Positions 47,967 to 63,300 of a stretch of DNA of 64,000 nt are shown here, one piece after another. Below the pieces are notes generated by a model, which had not been told where the DNA came from, ran no database searches, and was given only the letters and a program-made list of their open reading frames with translations. Origin of the DNA: Panorpa germanica (lineage: Eukaryota; Arthropoda; Insecta; Mecoptera; Panorpidae); NCBI GenBank assembly GCA_963678705.1, contig OY783221.1, positions 4,526,001 to 4,590,000 on the forward strand, given 5' to 3'. A program made the position numbers and the translations under genes. Numbering within the stretch: position 1 is the first letter of the stretch; every line of letters starts with the position of its first letter.

Positions 47967-50517
47967 ATAAATTATTTCTTCAAATAAAAAAAAAATAAAA
48001 AAATAAAAATTATATTCACTTGAAATTTATTTAATTAATTTTTTACTTCCTGTTTATCTAAATGTTGGATTATTAATTATTAGTATATCTGAATAATCTT
48101 TAATAATCATTTAATTAACAAATTATTTAATTTTAATATCTTTATTTAATTATTATTATAGATATAGATAGACGCATCTATAATTATTGTAATTAATTTC
48201 TAAATCTCTGATTGATGATTACCAAACTTAATAATTTTGTTTTTATTTATTTTTATCTGAACATTTAAACTTTTTTATATACGAAATAAAGTGGCTGTTT
48301 TTTGTAAATGCATATTTAATACATTTTGTTCTAATGGAATTAAAACACATTATTTTTAGAGTAGTATGTAGAGTTATTTTATGACCCATTTTTTGAAATA
48401 ATTAATATTGATCTTTAATTAAAACAACTTTGTCAAATTTAACGATCTTTGTCAACGCTAATGGTGATTGGATCTTGTTTTACAGTAGGACTTGTGAAGC
48501 AGGTGATAGTTCACCCATAGAGGTCACGTTACGCCAGTAAACAAGCAAGTCTCAACATGTTTATTATTTACAATTTAAAAACACACAATTTTATTATTAA
48601 ATATAAAAAGTCAAAATTGTTTTCGAAAGATATATAACTTGTTTAATATTTTATCGTTGTCGTTTTTATGTAATATATCAGTTATCTTCTAGATTACGTA
48701 CATATGCGTCCCGACGCTTATACCGATGCCGACGCCGACGCCAACTATATCTCCATTTTTTAACGCGTTCACATTTACGAGAGTAGCACAATATTCTGTT
48801 TAGTATCACACAAGATGTTTTTATAATATTACGAAAGAGGAAATAGAGGAGGTTCATTTTTTAATATATTAAATATTTGTGTGGTGTAGATATATATATA
48901 TACATAGCATATACATAATATATTACAAAAATACATTAAAAATATATTTTTCTAAAATATTTGTAGTTTAACTTAGCGTATCTTATCGCATCGTCAATAT
49001 GTAACACATGTATAGTAAATAAATAGAATTATAAATCAGTTTGGTTTATTATTTATAAAAAAATTAGCCTGAAGCTAATGGATCCAGATTTCCTTGGATT
49101 ATAATTTAAATTTTATTACTAGAGTAGGAAGCAGTTTTATTAATTAAATTGCTCTTGTTTGCCAAAACTTTGTAATATATCATTATGTTAATAGTTATGG
49201 CTAATATTCCAATTGTTTTAGTATCAAATCATTTAGCAACTTATTTATTATTATATTTTTATAAAAAGATGTTTTTACATTTTTTATCTAATACATTTGA
49301 ATTCATTCTTTGTTGTAAATGTTCTATATAGAAACAAATGTATGCAGAATCTGTACGAAATTGAGTTCTCTATCATAATAGGACTTACTGTTGAGGAGAT
49401 ATTTGAAGAAACCGATTTTCTTAAGATGAGGGCCTAAATCGTATGGTAAATGAACTATTCGGAATACGTATGAATAAACATAACTGCTACACAAATATTA
49501 CGTAATTAATATGTTTCTGTTATAAAGTGAAAGTCACTAATAGAAATAATAAATTTTTAAATTTAATAAAACAGTCAATATAATCATAATTTTACTATTT
49601 AATAAAACCTTGGATAGTAAAATACTGATAATATATTTATATGATGCAAAATGCAATTACCCAATAGGCTATATTTAAAAATGATTTCACTCACTCAGAA
49701 ATAGATAATGCAAATGATTTCATAACCTCACTTCCGTTGGAAACCAAATATTATACGAATAAGCCTAATTTGATAATTATTTTATCTACAAAACAGCTGT
49801 TTACAAATTATATTATGTAAACATTAAATAGAAAGGTTTTTAACTAAAAAACATGTGTACCAACATTCTAGAAAATGAGAAGACAGATCTAGTAGAAAAT
49901 AGACTTTAACTTGTTAGATTAGGTGTTGTTTTATCTCGTTAACAAGAAATTAGGAGCTAATTAATTAGAGCAAATGAAGTGTCTTAATACCTGCGTAATT
50001 TCGTTGCGTTTATATATTTTATTCTAATTAATTTTATATGTAAATTATTTTGTTTTATTAATCAATCATAATTTATAAGTAAAGTGTTTATGCTTAACTA
50101 TGCTGGGCCTGGATATGTTTGTAGTAGTAAGTAGTATTCTTGCATTAATCACATTTTTGTATAATAACGGGAGTTGTTCAATTTACCCTATAGAGGAGTA
50201 TATTATACGTATGAAACCCAATATTTATTTAATTTATTTAAATATGCATGTCTATAGATTCATCTTCATATAAAGTAAAGAGAAACTAAACAGAAATTTG
50301 AACAGCTAGAAAATTTAATTAATACAAAGCAAACAAAAGTTTGCCATTTACTTAAACTTTATATCCATCCGTACATCTCTATACATATATATATATACTC
50401 ACATACATTCTTTCCTAAATTATATTATAGTAATACTGGAGGTAGTCTTTTTGACACCCTATTTTTATAATAGACCAGTAGCTATATATTAATTCACTTT
50501 ATAACCCTTTTCTCGTA

Positions 50518-50723
50518 TTGTTAAATTCGTGCAAAGTCCGTTCGTATTTGCTTTATTATCCAAACGAGATTATTCCCCCCCTATTTACCTCCCTAACTCA
50601 CCCTCTCACAGTGGGAGAACCACCCCTTGGAACCAGCTCGCTACTTTTCTCGTCGACGGTCAATTACATGACTGGGTCCATGGGTCGGCCAGTTTATTTT
50701 ATGAGATATGTAAAGAATGGTAG
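50518..50723 (+). other. GC-richer patch with two overlapping open frames
   Basis: About 200 bases stand out from AT-rich surroundings. Two frames stay open across it, one ending GQLHDWVHGSASLFYEICKEW and the other shifted by one or two bases. CCATGGGTCGGCCAG lies near the end. No splice acceptor is obvious at its left edge. It may be a transposon fragment, an exon of unknown class or chance. Confidence 0.25.
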
Positions 50724-53700
50724 ATAAGTTTTTCTAGTAAAAATTATGTAATATTTTTATTTTCAAATATTATTAATTTACATTTCTTTATTTTACGACA
50801 AGACTAGCAGAATTATTTTGATTTAAAAAAATTCCACTGTAAATTATAAAATAACGTTCATTTTCTACCGTTTAAGTCCATATGTTGGACAATTTTTAGA
50901 ATAGGGGTTTTAGAAGTTAAATGATTCATGCGAAATTAAAAAAGATCAAATACATCTCGGTTGATTCTTTGCAAAAAGAATCCTGAGAAAGAATAATTAT
51001 TTTGAGAAAAGGTTTTTTTGAGTTAGTAAAACGAGAATAGTTGTATGATGATGGGTTTTGAGCAGGGCAAATCTTTAAAAGTACTAACGTTATTGACACA
51101 TAATATGCATTAAGGCAATACAAAAATTTAGTTACTGTCTTTTGAAATCGCACAGGGATCAGTGGCATGTAGGAACTTAAACTATTTCAGTGAAATCTGT
51201 TATAAATATAATATAATTTATTATTATTTTTGTTTTTTTTTTCAACTTATTTTAAGTTAACCATACTGTATCCAAAGAGTACCAGAATGTTTTGAAAGTT
51301 TCTAGAAGTAAAGAAAGAAAAATGTGAAGAGTAAAAAGGAACATTTAATTTACTTGGGGGTTGATAGAGTAGGATTTGCAGAGGGGAGAGGGAGGTTGAT
51401 GAAGGAAGTACTTCTACTTCTGAACAAGATCTGTTTCTAAGTTGGCAAAACGTTTAAAACAACTTTAAACTGTTGCAATGTAACAGTCTGGCTTTTTCTA
51501 TCTTAGTGACCATTTTGTACCGGAAACATACACCGGTAGGTAAACGTTATTCTTTAGTTGGTACATACAACTTCCCTTATTCACTCTATTTGTACAAAAT
51601 TATTTTATTAAATTCAACTTTTTACTATTAGGTTTCATTATTTTGATTTATGTTCTACACAAATTACCTGAGAAGAAGATGAAATTCTTTATCTTCAATA
51701 TTTTTTGGGTAAGAAATTAATGTATGCATTACTACTTTTTTAATATAACTACTAACTCGGTCTTTGCTACATGTTCCTTTATATATATCTAAAAAAATAA
51801 ATGTGGCCGGTTGATAACCTGAAACTTTACAAAAAATTGCGTAAATTCAAATTATCCATTTGCTTTATAAAAACCAGTAGAATACGTTTAGAGCAGGTCA
51901 GGAAACTGCTTAAGGCAGTAGCGCCACTTTAATATAGAAAAAAGTAAAATTATAAATGTTTTAAAAATTAGTATATTAAAAACAGGATGTACTAGTCTAT
52001 TGACACTTTAAACCTGTTACAAATGATTATTTCAGGGAAACACTTTTTTTTTTTACTTTTTTAATTTATTTGTATAAAGTTTTTTATACCTAATTAACTT
52101 AACCCATTTTTAATTATAAGATGTTTGAAAAAAAGTTATTTTTAATTATTTGCATTTCTATTTTTACTATCATAAATATCTTTATTACAGTGTGTGGTAT
52201 ATTGTTTTTAAAATTGTTTATAAAATGTTATTTATATTTTTTAATTTGGCATTTTACTTGTTGTTTTTTATTTATAAAAACAGAAATTTTGTCCTTGCAA
52301 ATTTGAGTATCATTTGACATTGAAACTGTACATTGTATATCAAATAAAAACTGGTTCTAGGCAACTTGATTATTTAACTAAATTATAGTAAATATTAATT
52401 AGTAAAATAGTTTTATTCTTATATATAATTGTATAAAAAACATAAGCATACCTCTCGCTTAAACGTGGAAACTAAATGTTGCAAAGTGAAATAATATTTC
52501 GATAAAAATTAAATTCACGTATGCAAAGTGTTTTTAATGAGATGATACTATTTGTAAGTAAAATAACTTTTTAATTAAAAAAGTAAATTACATTTTTATT
52601 GTATACTTTATTAACTAAATTTATAACGTTTGTGTACAATATTGCTTCATCACAAGAACCACCTCTGGTATTAATTTATCTAGTATTGATTAAGTATTAC
52701 CTCATTTAAAACACTATGTAATCTAGTTACTTTATATGATTTGCCATCTGAAACATAACAGATGCACTCAACAGAAGTATATCATTGCTGGTAAAATTGT
52801 TATACTAAAATAAATCCAGTGGTGTAGTTGTGCTTGGTTAAGTGCTAGTTATGTTCGCCTAAAACAAAAATGTTTATAACAAACCTCAAAATTGAATTCA
52901 ATTGTATCATAAATTTTTTTGAAAAAACAGCACTATAGGCGAACTATTAATCATTTGAAGAAAGAGAGCCATTTGTTGTATGTATTTTAACATAGAAAGA
53001 TTCTATGTTTATTAGTTTTATCGAACGCATTATAAACGTGAACGCTGTCACAAACATATGACAACGTGATAACAACATATTATGATGACTGATGGAATTT
53101 TTTAATCTATGTTTTGAAAATAGAATACCAAATATTTATTCAAGAGAAACGAATATAATTTATATGTCAAATATCAATAAGATTATCGTACGTAATGAAC
53201 TATTGAATTTAATATGTATTAATTATTGCGGATATCAAGATTTTTACATATTGGACAACATTGACAACGCGTTATTAACCTCGACAATATTTAACATAAA
53301 AGAATCCCTTGCTTTGTATAAAACATATGTTGAATACACCATTGGATTTTTTATTCTTGTAATCTTTTTAATTTGATATATAAATCACGTGATTTTTAGA
53401 TGGATTCGGAGTAATGAAGCATGTTGCACGATTTCCGGACTATTAAGTCTATAAAACTGTGATTTTGTAGAACAACACTATTCAGTTAGTTTTAATTATG
53501 TCGCTTTTTTTCCTGACCTGTTATATACTTGTAAACTGTATTATATATATCTCTACACATACACATAAAAAATAGTCATTATAAAATACTCCCAAGAACA
53601 AATACATACATATATATGTACATGCACATAGACCATTCATTTAGTAATGTAGAGTAATTACAAATTACTTCGATACTGGTTTTTCAACATTTTTTTTCTT

Positions 53701-53736
53701 TGAATTAATTTATGTGTAATCACTATTACTTCTTAC

Positions 53737-53770
53737 AAGTAAGTAAGCAAGCAAGCGGGCAGGCAAGCAC
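53737..53770. repeat. GTAA/GCAA tetramer repeat
   Basis: AAGTAAGTAAGCAAGCAAGC followed by GGGCAGGCAAGC. A small degenerate tetramer array in the presumed intron. Confidence 0.7.
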
Positions 53771-55781
53771 TAGTTCTCATTGTTTCGAAATAATCCGCAT
53801 AGTAATTTCATTTTTCAAGAGGATTTTATAATTAGTACAGTTCGTGCATAAGAAGTATGATGACAGATATAAATTGTAATCATCGCGTTTTATATTTAGA
53901 ATAAAATGATGTTGAGTTTACTTGTTGTTGTTGTTGTCGTTGTACAGAGGGTATTTATACAGAATGCAATAAGTACTAAACGTTAATATTACATAAAGAA
54001 TTTTACTTAAAAATATAGTATATTATTATTTATTATATTGTGTTATCATATGGTCGAAAAGGAAATTAAAAATCAATCTTTTACTGCCCCAAAAATCAAA
54101 TTTGTCAGTGGCTTCATGATGCTACAACGCGCCGTGCCATTAAGTTAATGTAAAGATAAAGTTTGCTATCAGAACCTCAAAATTATTAATTATTTGTAGT
54201 AAGTTTCAGGAGTGTGAAAGATATTAACAATTAAAATAGTCATTTTTGACTAATACAATATTATACAATCACAATATTATATACTTATTTAGACAGTCAA
54301 AAAATTAAAGTGACAAGAAATTGGAAAAGCATTTTCTTATACTTAAAAGAAAAGCTTGGTTTATTTAGTATGGAAAAATCGTCCCTCGTTCGTCTTAATT
54401 AACTATTGTAATTTATTTGTATTGGAAATACAAACCACTAATTGACATTTGCATTCTGGAACAACTTGTTTAGAATACATTAAATTCATTATTGTACTTC
54501 TAGCATTGTACGTAGGTATACAATTGTAATATAACAGTACAGGACAAAACAGGTGCAGTGGAGTAGAGTGAGAATCTATTTGAATACTGTATCAGTCTAT
54601 CTATTTGAAAGTGATTTTATTTCACGCCTGAAGTAAATTTGATTTGCATTAACTATAATACTTGTAGCACTTACATATATGTAATGTAATTTGGTTATTT
54701 TCCACTTTAAATAATATTATTTATGTTTTTATACATATTTTATGGTTATTTACATATTTCATAGAATGATTTATGCGCATAACTTAGGTGTATATAAAAA
54801 CTGTGACAAATTTGTTAAATATCGCTTAACGCTCGCATGAACAATTTGTTGACAGTGCGTCCTTTTCAACAAGAAAAATAATCATTTAAAAAATGATAAA
54901 CTATGGCAATATATATTTTAAGATTTTATTACTTAACATATGGAAATTAGTGTTGTCTGAAAAAAAATGTATGCATATTATTATCAAAATCGAATATCAA
55001 AATATTTGAAATTCATTTTCACATCACTAACAAAATACCATAATTATATAAATAATATATTCAATTTAATAACTACTTAAAATATATCCCATCATTTTAA
55101 ATTAAGCTTTAAATTTTGAGGTTAATATTCTTAAACATATGGTTAATTTCGGATCTAATTACTGTGATTAGTCACTTGAAAATCAAGTTTTCAGTCACTT
55201 TAAATAAATTATTTTTATAATTCAAATTATATGAAGAAACTCATGTTACCTTGGTTTTTATACTTTCCATGATTTCACAAAAAACACAGTCCACGTCACA
55301 TATACTTCAACTGCTTAATGCTTTCTATTCAACCAATTTAACAGTAGGTACGTACTGTGAAAAAATAAATGTACTAGATTTATTTGTATGTATGTTTGTG
55401 TACGTAAATTAACTTTATTTGTTGATATTATTAACTTAATTATTGTCAAAAATTGGCAGATATAGTAGATCTGTATTATCTAACAATTATCTTATCCGAT
55501 TTATGTATTTATTTAGTTATTGTACAACAGGAAGAAGCATAGAAAGTTTACATATTTCAAGCTGTCAAATTTAAATTGTAATCCATGTCAATAGAGGAGG
55601 TATCGAATGAAACATCCGTTGTTGTTGCCATGTTTAAAATCGAACATATTTAATATTACTAATACTAATACACACAAACTATAAGCTCTATTTAATTTAG
55701 TTTAATTCAGTTTACAAGATTAATTATCGGACCAACATTAATTCGGCATCATTACCACGCTACGTATATGTTTTGTAATTT

Positions 55782-55880
55782 GTTTTTTTTTTTTTTTTTA
55801 TTCTTTTTCCTCTGACATACTGACAAGCTTTTTCTTTCAAACGCTGGCGGCGCTGCCTTTAGCATGTTTTATGGGCGACA
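55782..55880 (-). mobile_element. Possible retroposon tail, minus strand
   Basis: An 18-base poly(T) is followed by AGGAAAAAGAATAAA on the minus strand and then a GC-rich block, GGCAGCGCCGCCAGCG. The same combination of tail, signal and GC-rich 3' region appears at 8821-8915. No coding frame is visible. Confidence 0.3.
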
Positions 55881-57078
55881 TTTGTAATTTATTAACGCGT
55901 TTTATTCTAGTCTCTGTTGTACCCCAAACGGCAAGAATATCGTATCCTGCTTAACGAATGTTTTATTTTCTGAAAACTTGTGTAAAACCTGTATAATATA
56001 CTGTATTAGTCAAGCTGCAACTTGTAAAAAAAACATTTTTTAATTAAAGAAGATTAGTTATACCTTACAAGCAGTTCTTTTATTTTTGCAACCATCACAA
56101 TTGATCAACAGAGTAACTGTATTATATCTAATCTTAACAGTAGATTCTATTGCTTTTGGAATATAACTCAAAATAACTGAAATTTTACGTAGGACAAGTA
56201 TTTTACGAGCCTATCACTTGCGTTGATCGAGTGAATACGGGATAATCTCGGTGATCAATTGACGTCAGAACAAAAACTACAATAGATTTTTTTTTTGATA
56301 ATACATTTTTAAGATTAAAACGCGATGTTAGACTTTGTATTCTTTTCCTGTATAATTTCCCGTGTCTCTAGATTATATATATAAAATTTCAAATGTTAAA
56401 CAGATACTTGCACAAAATGGCGTCAAATTTAAAGCAGTCAGTTCTTATTGATACGCTTTTTAAAATAATATTTTATAGTATTGTTTTTATTTAATAAACC
56501 AATTCGTTAATTTCTCCTTATACAAAGGCTGTAAAGAAACCGCTTTTCTTACAGATTTTGCATCAAATCAGAGAATAACAGAGCAAATATAATATTTTAT
56601 TGATGCAGTTTCAATCGTATTATAAAATAAGAGAATTAGAGAAGTCCCCTGACTATTCGATCGTATATTAATACGCATTTACTTTTTGAACTACCTTTTT
56701 ATAAATATTCTCATCCATATATTTTATCTTTGAAATGCATCATGTGTGTTATTTTTATAGATAGTTGAACTCTCCTCTCCCATTGATGAATGCCGCTGAA
56801 ATTACTCTGAAAAACGTAAATACATTGGGTTTTATCAAAGTTTGACTTTAGTTTATATTTTGTCTGTAGTATTAAGAAAAAAATGTTATTTTTACCGCGA
56901 GGAGATTGCATTTTTTTATAAACAGATTATTTCCAGACAATATTTACATTACCGATGTTCAAAGTTCTTTAAATAAGTAATAAGGTATGTAAATGTTATG
57001 TTTGGTTTGTATTTGTATAGAGATTTAGCATTCTTTAATATAAAAGATATGTTGCATTTGGAAAATTCGAGGAATATG

Positions 57079-57245
57079 TTTTTTTTTTTTTTTTTAATTT
57101 TATTTATTTAACGTCGGTTTATTTCTATCTCCTACCATGTTGCTAGTTTTTATGGTGTCGTAGTCTTATATATATATGAACTACACCGCTACCTAATCAG
57201 TTTATATGTATAACAACCAAACCCGGAAGATATAACTCCAGTCAT
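57079..57245 (-). mobile_element. 3' end of a retroposon, minus strand
   Basis: A 17-base poly(T) at 57079-57095 is a poly(A) tail on the minus strand, just after AATAAA-type sequence. Upstream on the minus strand the frame reads YDTIKTSNMVGDRNKPTLNK and then stop. The same block, YDTINTDNIVGDR, occurs at about 28004-28050, also on the minus strand. Shared sequence plus a tail fits a non-LTR element or SINE 3' end. Its clade is unknown. Confidence 0.45.
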
Positions 57246-60200
57246 CACGAATAAATTTTTGTTTTTTATATTTTTATAGTTTAAAAACTTCGCTTATTTT
57301 ATAAAATATCTTCTTTAAAATACATTCTTACATTAAAATATTAACAACTTTTTGTTATGGTGATATATCTTCATATAAAACAAAAATAGTGGCATTGTTT
57401 TTCAATCTTTTTTCTTTTTTGAACATAAAAATTCATCTTTTTGTCAGTTTCATACAAATGTTAGTTTTAAGTTTAATGCAACAAAGTATTGAAAACTTAA
57501 GTAACAAACTTTATTCTGCTTCTCCTTCTCTTATTTCCTCACCACTACCCTTCTTACTTTAGTTTTCCTTCTGAAGAAAAATACTATTGGAAATGTTAAC
57601 TGTTAGCTAGGATGAAAATAGGTTATTCCTTCCGGTACTACGAGTCTTTAAGCTATATATTTACCAAAACTATTCATTTTGGAAATCGCATAAACTATGA
57701 GGACATGTGCTATGCACTCGTATGTGTGTAACGTTACAATGTACGGTAAAGTTTCTGGTTTATAAGAATACGGTTTTGTTTTCATCATTTTTTTTCCAAT
57801 TCTTGAACTAAGTATATAATTTATTGGGGTACATAAAAGCGTCTATATTAGAGTATATGAATGTCGTATGTTGGAGACCGCACTTAATAATATATATTGA
57901 ACAATGCATTTAATTGTTCGGTGACTAAAATATAAAGTGAAAATCAAAACAGTAGATGGAAATGATTGCAAGCAATAAAATATATAAATTTTTTAAATGT
58001 TGCAACTTAATAGAAATATTTGATTGCAGATTGCAGATGTTGTTTTGAGTATTTTAAAAAATGTTGATTGCTTAATTAATCCTAATTATAAGCAAATTGA
58101 CGTGTTATAAAACCTATACATTTTTATTTTATGTGTGTAATACGTTAACAAGCAGAAATCTCTTAAAGTTACATAACAAAATTCAGAATATTTGAATTTA
58201 GTTGCAAACAACAATCTAATGCTTACGGAGAAACAGAGGTAGAAATACTCAAATAAATAAGGGAGTTAGTTTTCCCCTAAAGCGAAAGGAAGCACCCACA
58301 TACATATTATATAGATTATTCAATCCGCATACGTGTATATAGTAAACGCTTCATATTCAGTTCTCTATAGAATAAACATAAAAACACTTATCAAAACAAA
58401 GTAAAATAGAATTTGAATATGTTGCTTTCACTATACTCACTGGTATACTTGTTTAACTTTAAAGTAATTGACAGTCTCATCCCTCATTGATGTCATGTGA
58501 GAAACGAAAACCAGCCGTCGTATGTAAGGTGTGTTACATAGTGATTATATATTAACTATGTATGTCTGTTATATATTGTACGAAGCGTAGACACCTATCA
58601 AGAACAGAAGTTGGAGAAACACTAGAGAGTATATGGAGTATACTTATATTAAAGCTATGGCAATAATAATTTAATCAGATCAACCTTCGCTCTCCCTCCC
58701 ACACGTGTAACCCTCTTCATCACTCACCCCATCCACCTCTTAGTTAACTGTTTAATATAAAGGAGCATAACGAATGATTTACCGTGTTGTATTTATTCGA
58801 GCATAAATAATTATTTATATCATACCTAAAGATTTTTAATCACTACTTTACCAGGGGACATCTATATTTTGCATTCAAAACTATTGTATAATGTGCAAAA
58901 ACAACTTTGTATATTTAAATACAAAAGTACTAAAGAATTTTGATTAGTTGTTTTTCAATAAATATTTTTTAAGACAAACAATAGTATTGAATCAATAATC
59001 CTCAATAATCTTTTCTACATTCGCATCTACTAATACATATTAGTAATTGCGCAATACTTGTTATTTTTTTTATTATAAATCTGCTTTTATATATACATAA
59101 CTATATTTGTATAAATAAAATAGTATGTTTAACAGAAATATACGATTGTGAACACAATATATAACACAAATGTGTTTGATTTCGTTATCTATAGTACTTG
59201 TAAAGTATATTCAATGTTTATTTAGGAATACAACTCTCCATTTAATAATATAATACCGTACTGAAAACAAAAATCTAAAACATAAAATAAAAATATTAAA
59301 AATAAATAATAGAAAAAGAAAAAGTTTAAAAATACAAACAGTCTTCAGTCAACAGTTTCAGTTGGAAATATCAAACAATATATGTGTATACGTTGTACGA
59401 ATGTTTGTATACCAGCTGTAGTAGAGAGATCCAAAAGTATTTGAACATATAGGGTTATGAAGGTAGAACGATGTCAATTCTGACGTTGAAGAGTTTTAAA
59501 GAATCAAATCTAGAAGTTTGTGCTAATATGTAAAATGTCACAGTTTTCGAGATATCAGTGTTTGCACATTCTACAAGACATATACAGTTGGACATACAAT
59601 TTATGTAAATTTTTCATTTGTTTCTATAAATATGTCATTATTTATAATTTTATAATTCTATTTTACAAAATAACAATCCGTCATTAATGTATGCATGATT
59701 ACAATAATTCCTGGATAACGTAATTTGTTGAAAGCAGTAAAAACAGAAGTTTCAAACAAATTTTGTTGAATTCACGAATATTCAAATGAATGTCAGCTAA
59801 AATTACAAACTTAAAATTAGATAAAGTTAAATTTCGTAGAAGTTGCATGTCTGATGGTTACACCTCAGGGGCTAATCACGGACCACGGTATCTGAAATCG
59901 AGTAACTAGCATCACATCACATCGCATCGCCTCGTATCGCTCGGTTAAATTCGGCCTTCGGGCAGGAATCGGTTACCAGTGCACCAGCAATCATGCATCA
60001 CTAATTACTAATTATACAAGTCGCAACATATATAATGATTATAGCTCTTTGCAGCGACCTATCTATTCCCACGTTCAAGTTATAAAGATATGTTTTTTTT
60101 CTTTCTTTCTGGAATCACTAAGTTCTATTCAAGCCTTTATATGAAGATTGTCCTGTTTTCTGTTACAGATGAGACACAGACTAGTTCTCCGTTATAAACT

Positions 60201-60370
60201 GGTTACTTATAATAAACCACGAGCTTTATAGTATTTATACCACGCGCGGATATGCATCTCTTAGAATATTTATTAAAATAATATAAAATTTGTTGTGTAA
60301 TATTTTATGATTATAATTGTGAAACGTGTGATGGGTCAAGAATATATAAGTATTACAAAACAAATCTTAC

Positions 60371-60396
60371 CTTTCAATGACAATCTTCCTCCGCAC
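60371..60396 (-). other. Candidate 26-nt microexon, minus strand
   Basis: On the minus strand TTTAATTGTTTCAG precedes 26 bases that end AAAG|GTAAGATTT. The 26 bases are about 46 percent GC inside very AT-rich sequence. One frame reads VRRKIVIE. If real, a gene on the opposite strand overlaps this intron. Chance pairing of splice-like motifs at this distance is expected a few times per window, so support is modest. Confidence 0.22.
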
Positions 60397-63300
60397 CTGA
60401 AACAATTAAATTAAATATAGTTACTCGTTAAAAGTACGTTACATATTTAAACACATCAAACATCTTTCAAATTAATCAAGTTTCGAAGATTGTGATATTA
60501 TTTAACAATTTTGTATAAACAAATACGAGAAATCACGCTGTCTGTCCAAATTAGGAACTGTGTTTTTTTTTATCTTGAAGATTATGCGCATCTATTATTA
60601 TTTTAACATGTGATAAATACGTGTCATATTTTGGACGTTGTCAGATTAAGGTCGTTATCATTATTGAACTTTGTTAATTATTAATATCAACATCCTGAGA
60701 TATAAAAGGAAAGTTTTTGACAGGTGATATAATATTACCGTTATTTTAATACTTTTTATTTGCATTGTTTGCAATAAGATTTTAAAATTAACATATATTT
60801 GTTCTTTTCAAGATTTTATGAAAATACTTACTACCTGTTTTTTTTTAAATTCTAATTTAATGAAAAATAGTGTTATATATAATTATATACATATATATGT
60901 CATACTAATTTTGGTTTACTTTCACCTGTGGTTATAGGTATATAATTACAAAGAAAACAAGTGTTACTAGCATCTTTATATTGCTACTTTCAACGTTTCA
61001 AAGATCACGTATTTAACTAATGAATAAACAATTATATTTCTAGTATCAAGCCTAAATTATTGAGAGAAGGGTATCCATAATAATATATGATACCTCGTTC
61101 GAAGCTGGCGCCGTATTTCTAATTAATAAATGCACCAGCAACATGGGTACTTTGCGTATATCGTTTTCCTGGTCGATTTCCAATAATAACGTCATAATTT
61201 TAATGCCTTCAAGATATGTTATTTTTACTGATTTCTGAATTAAACTAACTGTCTACATGCCCTAGAGCTGTTGTGTTTACATTAGACGGGACCATATACT
61301 CTTGTAGTATAAAAGGCATTGAATTTACTTTAATACTATAAAAACCTTGTTTATAGTTATATATGTGTGTGTGTATATATATAGATTACATATGTATTAA
61401 GATTCATTTCAAGTCACACGTATAAACATGTAATAAAATCTAAATAAATCGACCTTAGACGTTGTATTTCCGTATGTTTCACGTATACGATTATTTTTTA
61501 TGATTGCTGACGAATACTGACTTAATCAGTTAGTGCCACACTGTACAATTTATAGAAAAATAAATGACAATTGATAAATGTAGTTCTATTTATGTGTAAT
61601 GGTTATCAGGGTTAAACGACGTCAAAATATAATGCCTAAAAAAATACAATTTAAGATTAAATTAAAACTAAAATTAAAACAGAAGCTGAGAATGAGGCTT
61701 TAGCTGTTCAAACTAATGGAAGAGTGTATGTGAAAACCGCTGTATTCAAGGACTACATCGTCCTCGAGTCTAGAGACCTCCTAGGGGCTTTAAATGTCTC
61801 GGTATTATATTCAAATCAGTCTACATACTTATATGCATAGTATATATATATATATATATATACAGATCTATGTTTTGCAGACGGAATGATAAAATAATAT
61901 AATCGTGGTGGATAGAAAATTTCTGCGGTCTAAAATAATAAAAAACTTTTTTATTTAATTGTTGAGCTTTGAAATATCATTTGAAATCTCTACTCAGAGA
62001 AATGTAATATTTGAAAAGAAAGTTTTTAGTAATATTGTTCTTTCTAACTACGAAAACTGATGAAATATAATTTATATTTTATTCATTCACTTTGGGTTTC
62101 ATGCAAAATTAATTGGATTTTTAAGAACTAAATCTAAGCTGAATCAAGAATGTGTATCATTCATTATATATATACTGGAACATATTTTTTGTGCATATTT
62201 TCAGTTTTTAAAATGTATTTTTGAAATCTCAAAATATTAATAATTGTTTGAGGAACACGCTTTTGTGTGTGTGAGCCGAGCCATCTTGTTTTGGGTATAG
62301 CCCCTTAATATCTATATTGATTTACTATTTTCCGAGCTGGTATACCAACGGATCACATCGAGATCTCATTATATCCTCTCAAGTTGAACATATTTCGCTT
62401 ATCGTCTTTTATTAGTACATTTGAGACTTCTCCCAATCGGTCTTTCAATGTCACATTTAAAACCATGCCATTATTATAAAAGGTACGCGACGCGACACAT
62501 ATTACTTGTTTAAATCAGAACCTTTTTATACGTATACATAATGAAATATTTAATTAGTATCTATATGATATTAACATTTTAATTATTTTAAAACTAGTAA
62601 ACTAATAAAGGTTCTGATAATAGGGATGTTGTTACAAAAACACGTTCCATAAGTTAATTTTATTGACATTACTATATCAAAAAACCTACACAGCAATTAG
62701 CCTAGGCATGTATTAAAAACAAGTTTTAATTGTTTTCGTTGTAATTACACAACATTGAGTATTCAATTAATGATTATCTAAATTATTTTTTAATTACAAA
62801 ATAGTATTAGTGATTAGAGAATCGTTGTTGTAATATATATATATAAACAAATTAACATATATTTATACTCGTAATGTGTCAATTGAAATACCACTACAAT
62901 TATAGTTCTACAATGTAATTCGTAATTGAAATCCTTTTAAGAATGGTAATGAGATGCGTTGAGAACAACTGCAATACTTCTGTGTTCAAATCTTGGATCA
63001 ATTGCTTTAATGCTTTCATTTGGAGTACTATTAGACCACTACTGTTGAACACAGTTCACTAGTAAATCACTACTTTTGCCTCCGATTGTCACTAGCGAAC
63101 TCCCTTAAGCCAACTTTTCTTTAAGCAGTCGACACTACGGAGGTCTGTAATTTGTTACGTTTTTATAATATACTGGTCTAGGAATAGCTAGTTATTTATT
63201 TACACAAAATTTAACTGAAATACTAAAAACGTTTACTTTGTAAATAAACACAGTCTATATTCATATATACTAGCACATGCACATGGGATATAGGTCTCTT

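Noticed and set aside
53092..53376. 94-codon frame with a hydrophobic C-terminus
   Set aside because: AT-driven Ile/Asn/Tyr/Leu content with no domain, splice context or GC shift.
59900..59990. tRNA-like appearance near CATCGCATCGCCTCGTATCGC
   Set aside because: It is a degenerate ATCGC simple repeat; no A-box, B-box or stem pairing.
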